A stretch of 5,886 bases of DNA, taken from positions 9,366 through 15,251 of the forward strand of contig PLTL01000180.1 in the NCBI GenBank assembly GCA_003164475.1, read 5' to 3'. Shown piece by piece: positions 5,287 through 5,886 of this stretch (within the stretch, counting starts at the first letter, position 1; every line of letters starts with the position of its first letter). Source of the DNA: Candidatus Dormiibacterota bacterium. Its GTDB lineage: Bacteria > Chloroflexota > Dormibacteria > UBA8260 > Bog-877. The translations under genes were made by a program, and so were the position numbers. The notes below the pieces were generated by a model. It did no database searches and was not told where the DNA came from. It saw only the letters and a list, made by a program, of their open reading frames with translations.

Positions 5287-5886
5287 GTTCATCAGCGACT
5301 CACGACCTCCCGTATCCGACTGACCTGCCCGGGGACCGGCGGCTCCGGTTTGCCCCCAGCCCCACCGGTGAGCTGCACATTGGCAACGTTCGCACCGCGC
5401 TTCTGAGCTACTGCCTGGCCGGCGAGAACGGCAGGTTTCTGATCCGGATCGAGGACACCGACCGCGAGCGGTACCTCCCCGAATCGGTGCCGGGATACCT
5501 GGAAACGTTGGCCTGGCTGGGGATGCACTGGGACGAGGGTCCCGACCTGGGCGGCCCGTGCGGCCCCTACGTGGAGTCTGAGCGCCTGCCCTTCTACCGC
5601 ACAGCGGCGAACCGGTTGGTGGCGAGCGGAGCTGCATACCTCTGTTTCTGTACCAAGGGACGGCTCGACGAGCTCCGGGCGGTCCAGCGGACGGCGGGGC
5701 TGCCCACCCGCTACGACGGCCTCTGCCGAAGCCTGGCCCCAGAGGAGGTTCGGAGCCGGCTCTCCGGAGCCGAGCCGTCGGTGGTCCGCCTTCGGGTCCC
5801 GCCCGGGGACAGCAGCTGGAACGACCTGGTGCTGGGACCACAGAGGTTCGACAACGGCTCGGTCGACGACCAGGTCCTGCTCAAGT
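5283..5886 (+). CDS. gltX: Glutamyl-tRNA synthetase (glutamate-tRNA ligase), N-terminal part
   Basis: Partial gene running off the right edge; 201 residues are visible. The enzyme charges tRNA-Glu with glutamate in the cytosol (class I synthetase). The Rossmann-fold start RLRFAPSPTGELHIGNVRTAL holds the HIGH-type motif (HIGN, 32-35), followed by RIEDTDRER (55-63), which contacts glutamate and ATP. A CFC pair (121-123) with YDGLC (Y144, C148) looks like the zinc-binding insert of many GluRS. VDDQVLLK at the right edge continues the GluRS pattern and distinguishes it from the shorter GluQ-type enzyme. The KMSKS loop lies outside the window. The likely start is TTG 5283, overlapping the previous stop by three bases and lacking its own good ribosome binding site, so translational coupling is likely. 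About 22 residues precede the conserved core. Confidence 0.96.
   Translation, partial: MSSSATHDLPYPTDLPGDRRLRFAPSPTGELHIGNVRTALLSYCLAGENGRFLIRIEDTDRERYLPESVPGYLETLAWLGMHWDEGPDLGGPCGPYVESERLPFYRTAANRLVASGAAYLCFCTKGRLDELRAVQRTAGLPTRYDGLCRSLAPEEVRSRLSGAEPSVVRLRVPPGDSSWNDLVLGPQRFDNGSVDDQVLLK

Noticed and set aside
4999..5841. 280-codon minus-strand frame antisense to gltX
   Set aside because: It covers tRNA-Glu and runs opposite gltX; its composition is typical of a shadow frame.

Overview
This is a GC-rich (roughly two-thirds G+C) bacterial chromosome segment with compact, strongly G/C-ending codon use, GTG/TTG starts and a PucR-type regulator. That combination fits a high-GC, probably soil-type bacterium such as an actinomycete or a related high-GC phylum. 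The sequence alone does not settle the lineage. I see no phage, insertion sequence, CRISPR or plasmid signature; it looks like ordinary chromosome.

Layout: (1) 1-245, minus strand: N-terminal part of a nickel/cobalt permease (HoxN/NixA type), running off the left edge. (2) 246-991: a divergent gap of about 750 bases with no convincing gene. It holds a candidate permease promoter, a possible decayed reading frame and a hairpin-rich stretch that may be the leader of the next gene. (3) 992-1729, plus: class I SAM-dependent methyltransferase, followed by a GC-rich hairpin. (4) 1812-2927, minus: zinc-binding MDR alcohol dehydrogenase/reductase, converging on the methyltransferase. (5) 2978-3424, minus: a small secreted lipoprotein with one bacterial repeat (InlB-B-repeat-like) domain, 50 bases upstream of the dehydrogenase and possibly co-transcribed with it. 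(6) 3425-3546: a divergent intergenic region with two short palindromes and a long dyad. (7) 3547-4845, plus: PucR/CdaR-type regulator, followed by a terminator-like hairpin. (8) 4949-5020, minus: tRNA-Glu(UUC). (9) 5086-5286, plus: small single-pass membrane protein whose stop overlaps the start of (10) gltX (5283 to the right edge), glutamyl-tRNA synthetase.

Links between genes: tRNA-Glu and its cognate synthetase are divergent, with overlapping -10-like elements. The PucR regulator faces the lipoprotein/dehydrogenase pair across palindromic DNA, so it is a natural candidate regulator of them; this is inference. The permease and methyltransferase are also divergent and share a long, possibly structured intergenic region. 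I found no clearly new multi-gene system. The observations most worth a second look are the regulatory and structural elements in the three divergent gaps and the small ORF coupled to gltX.
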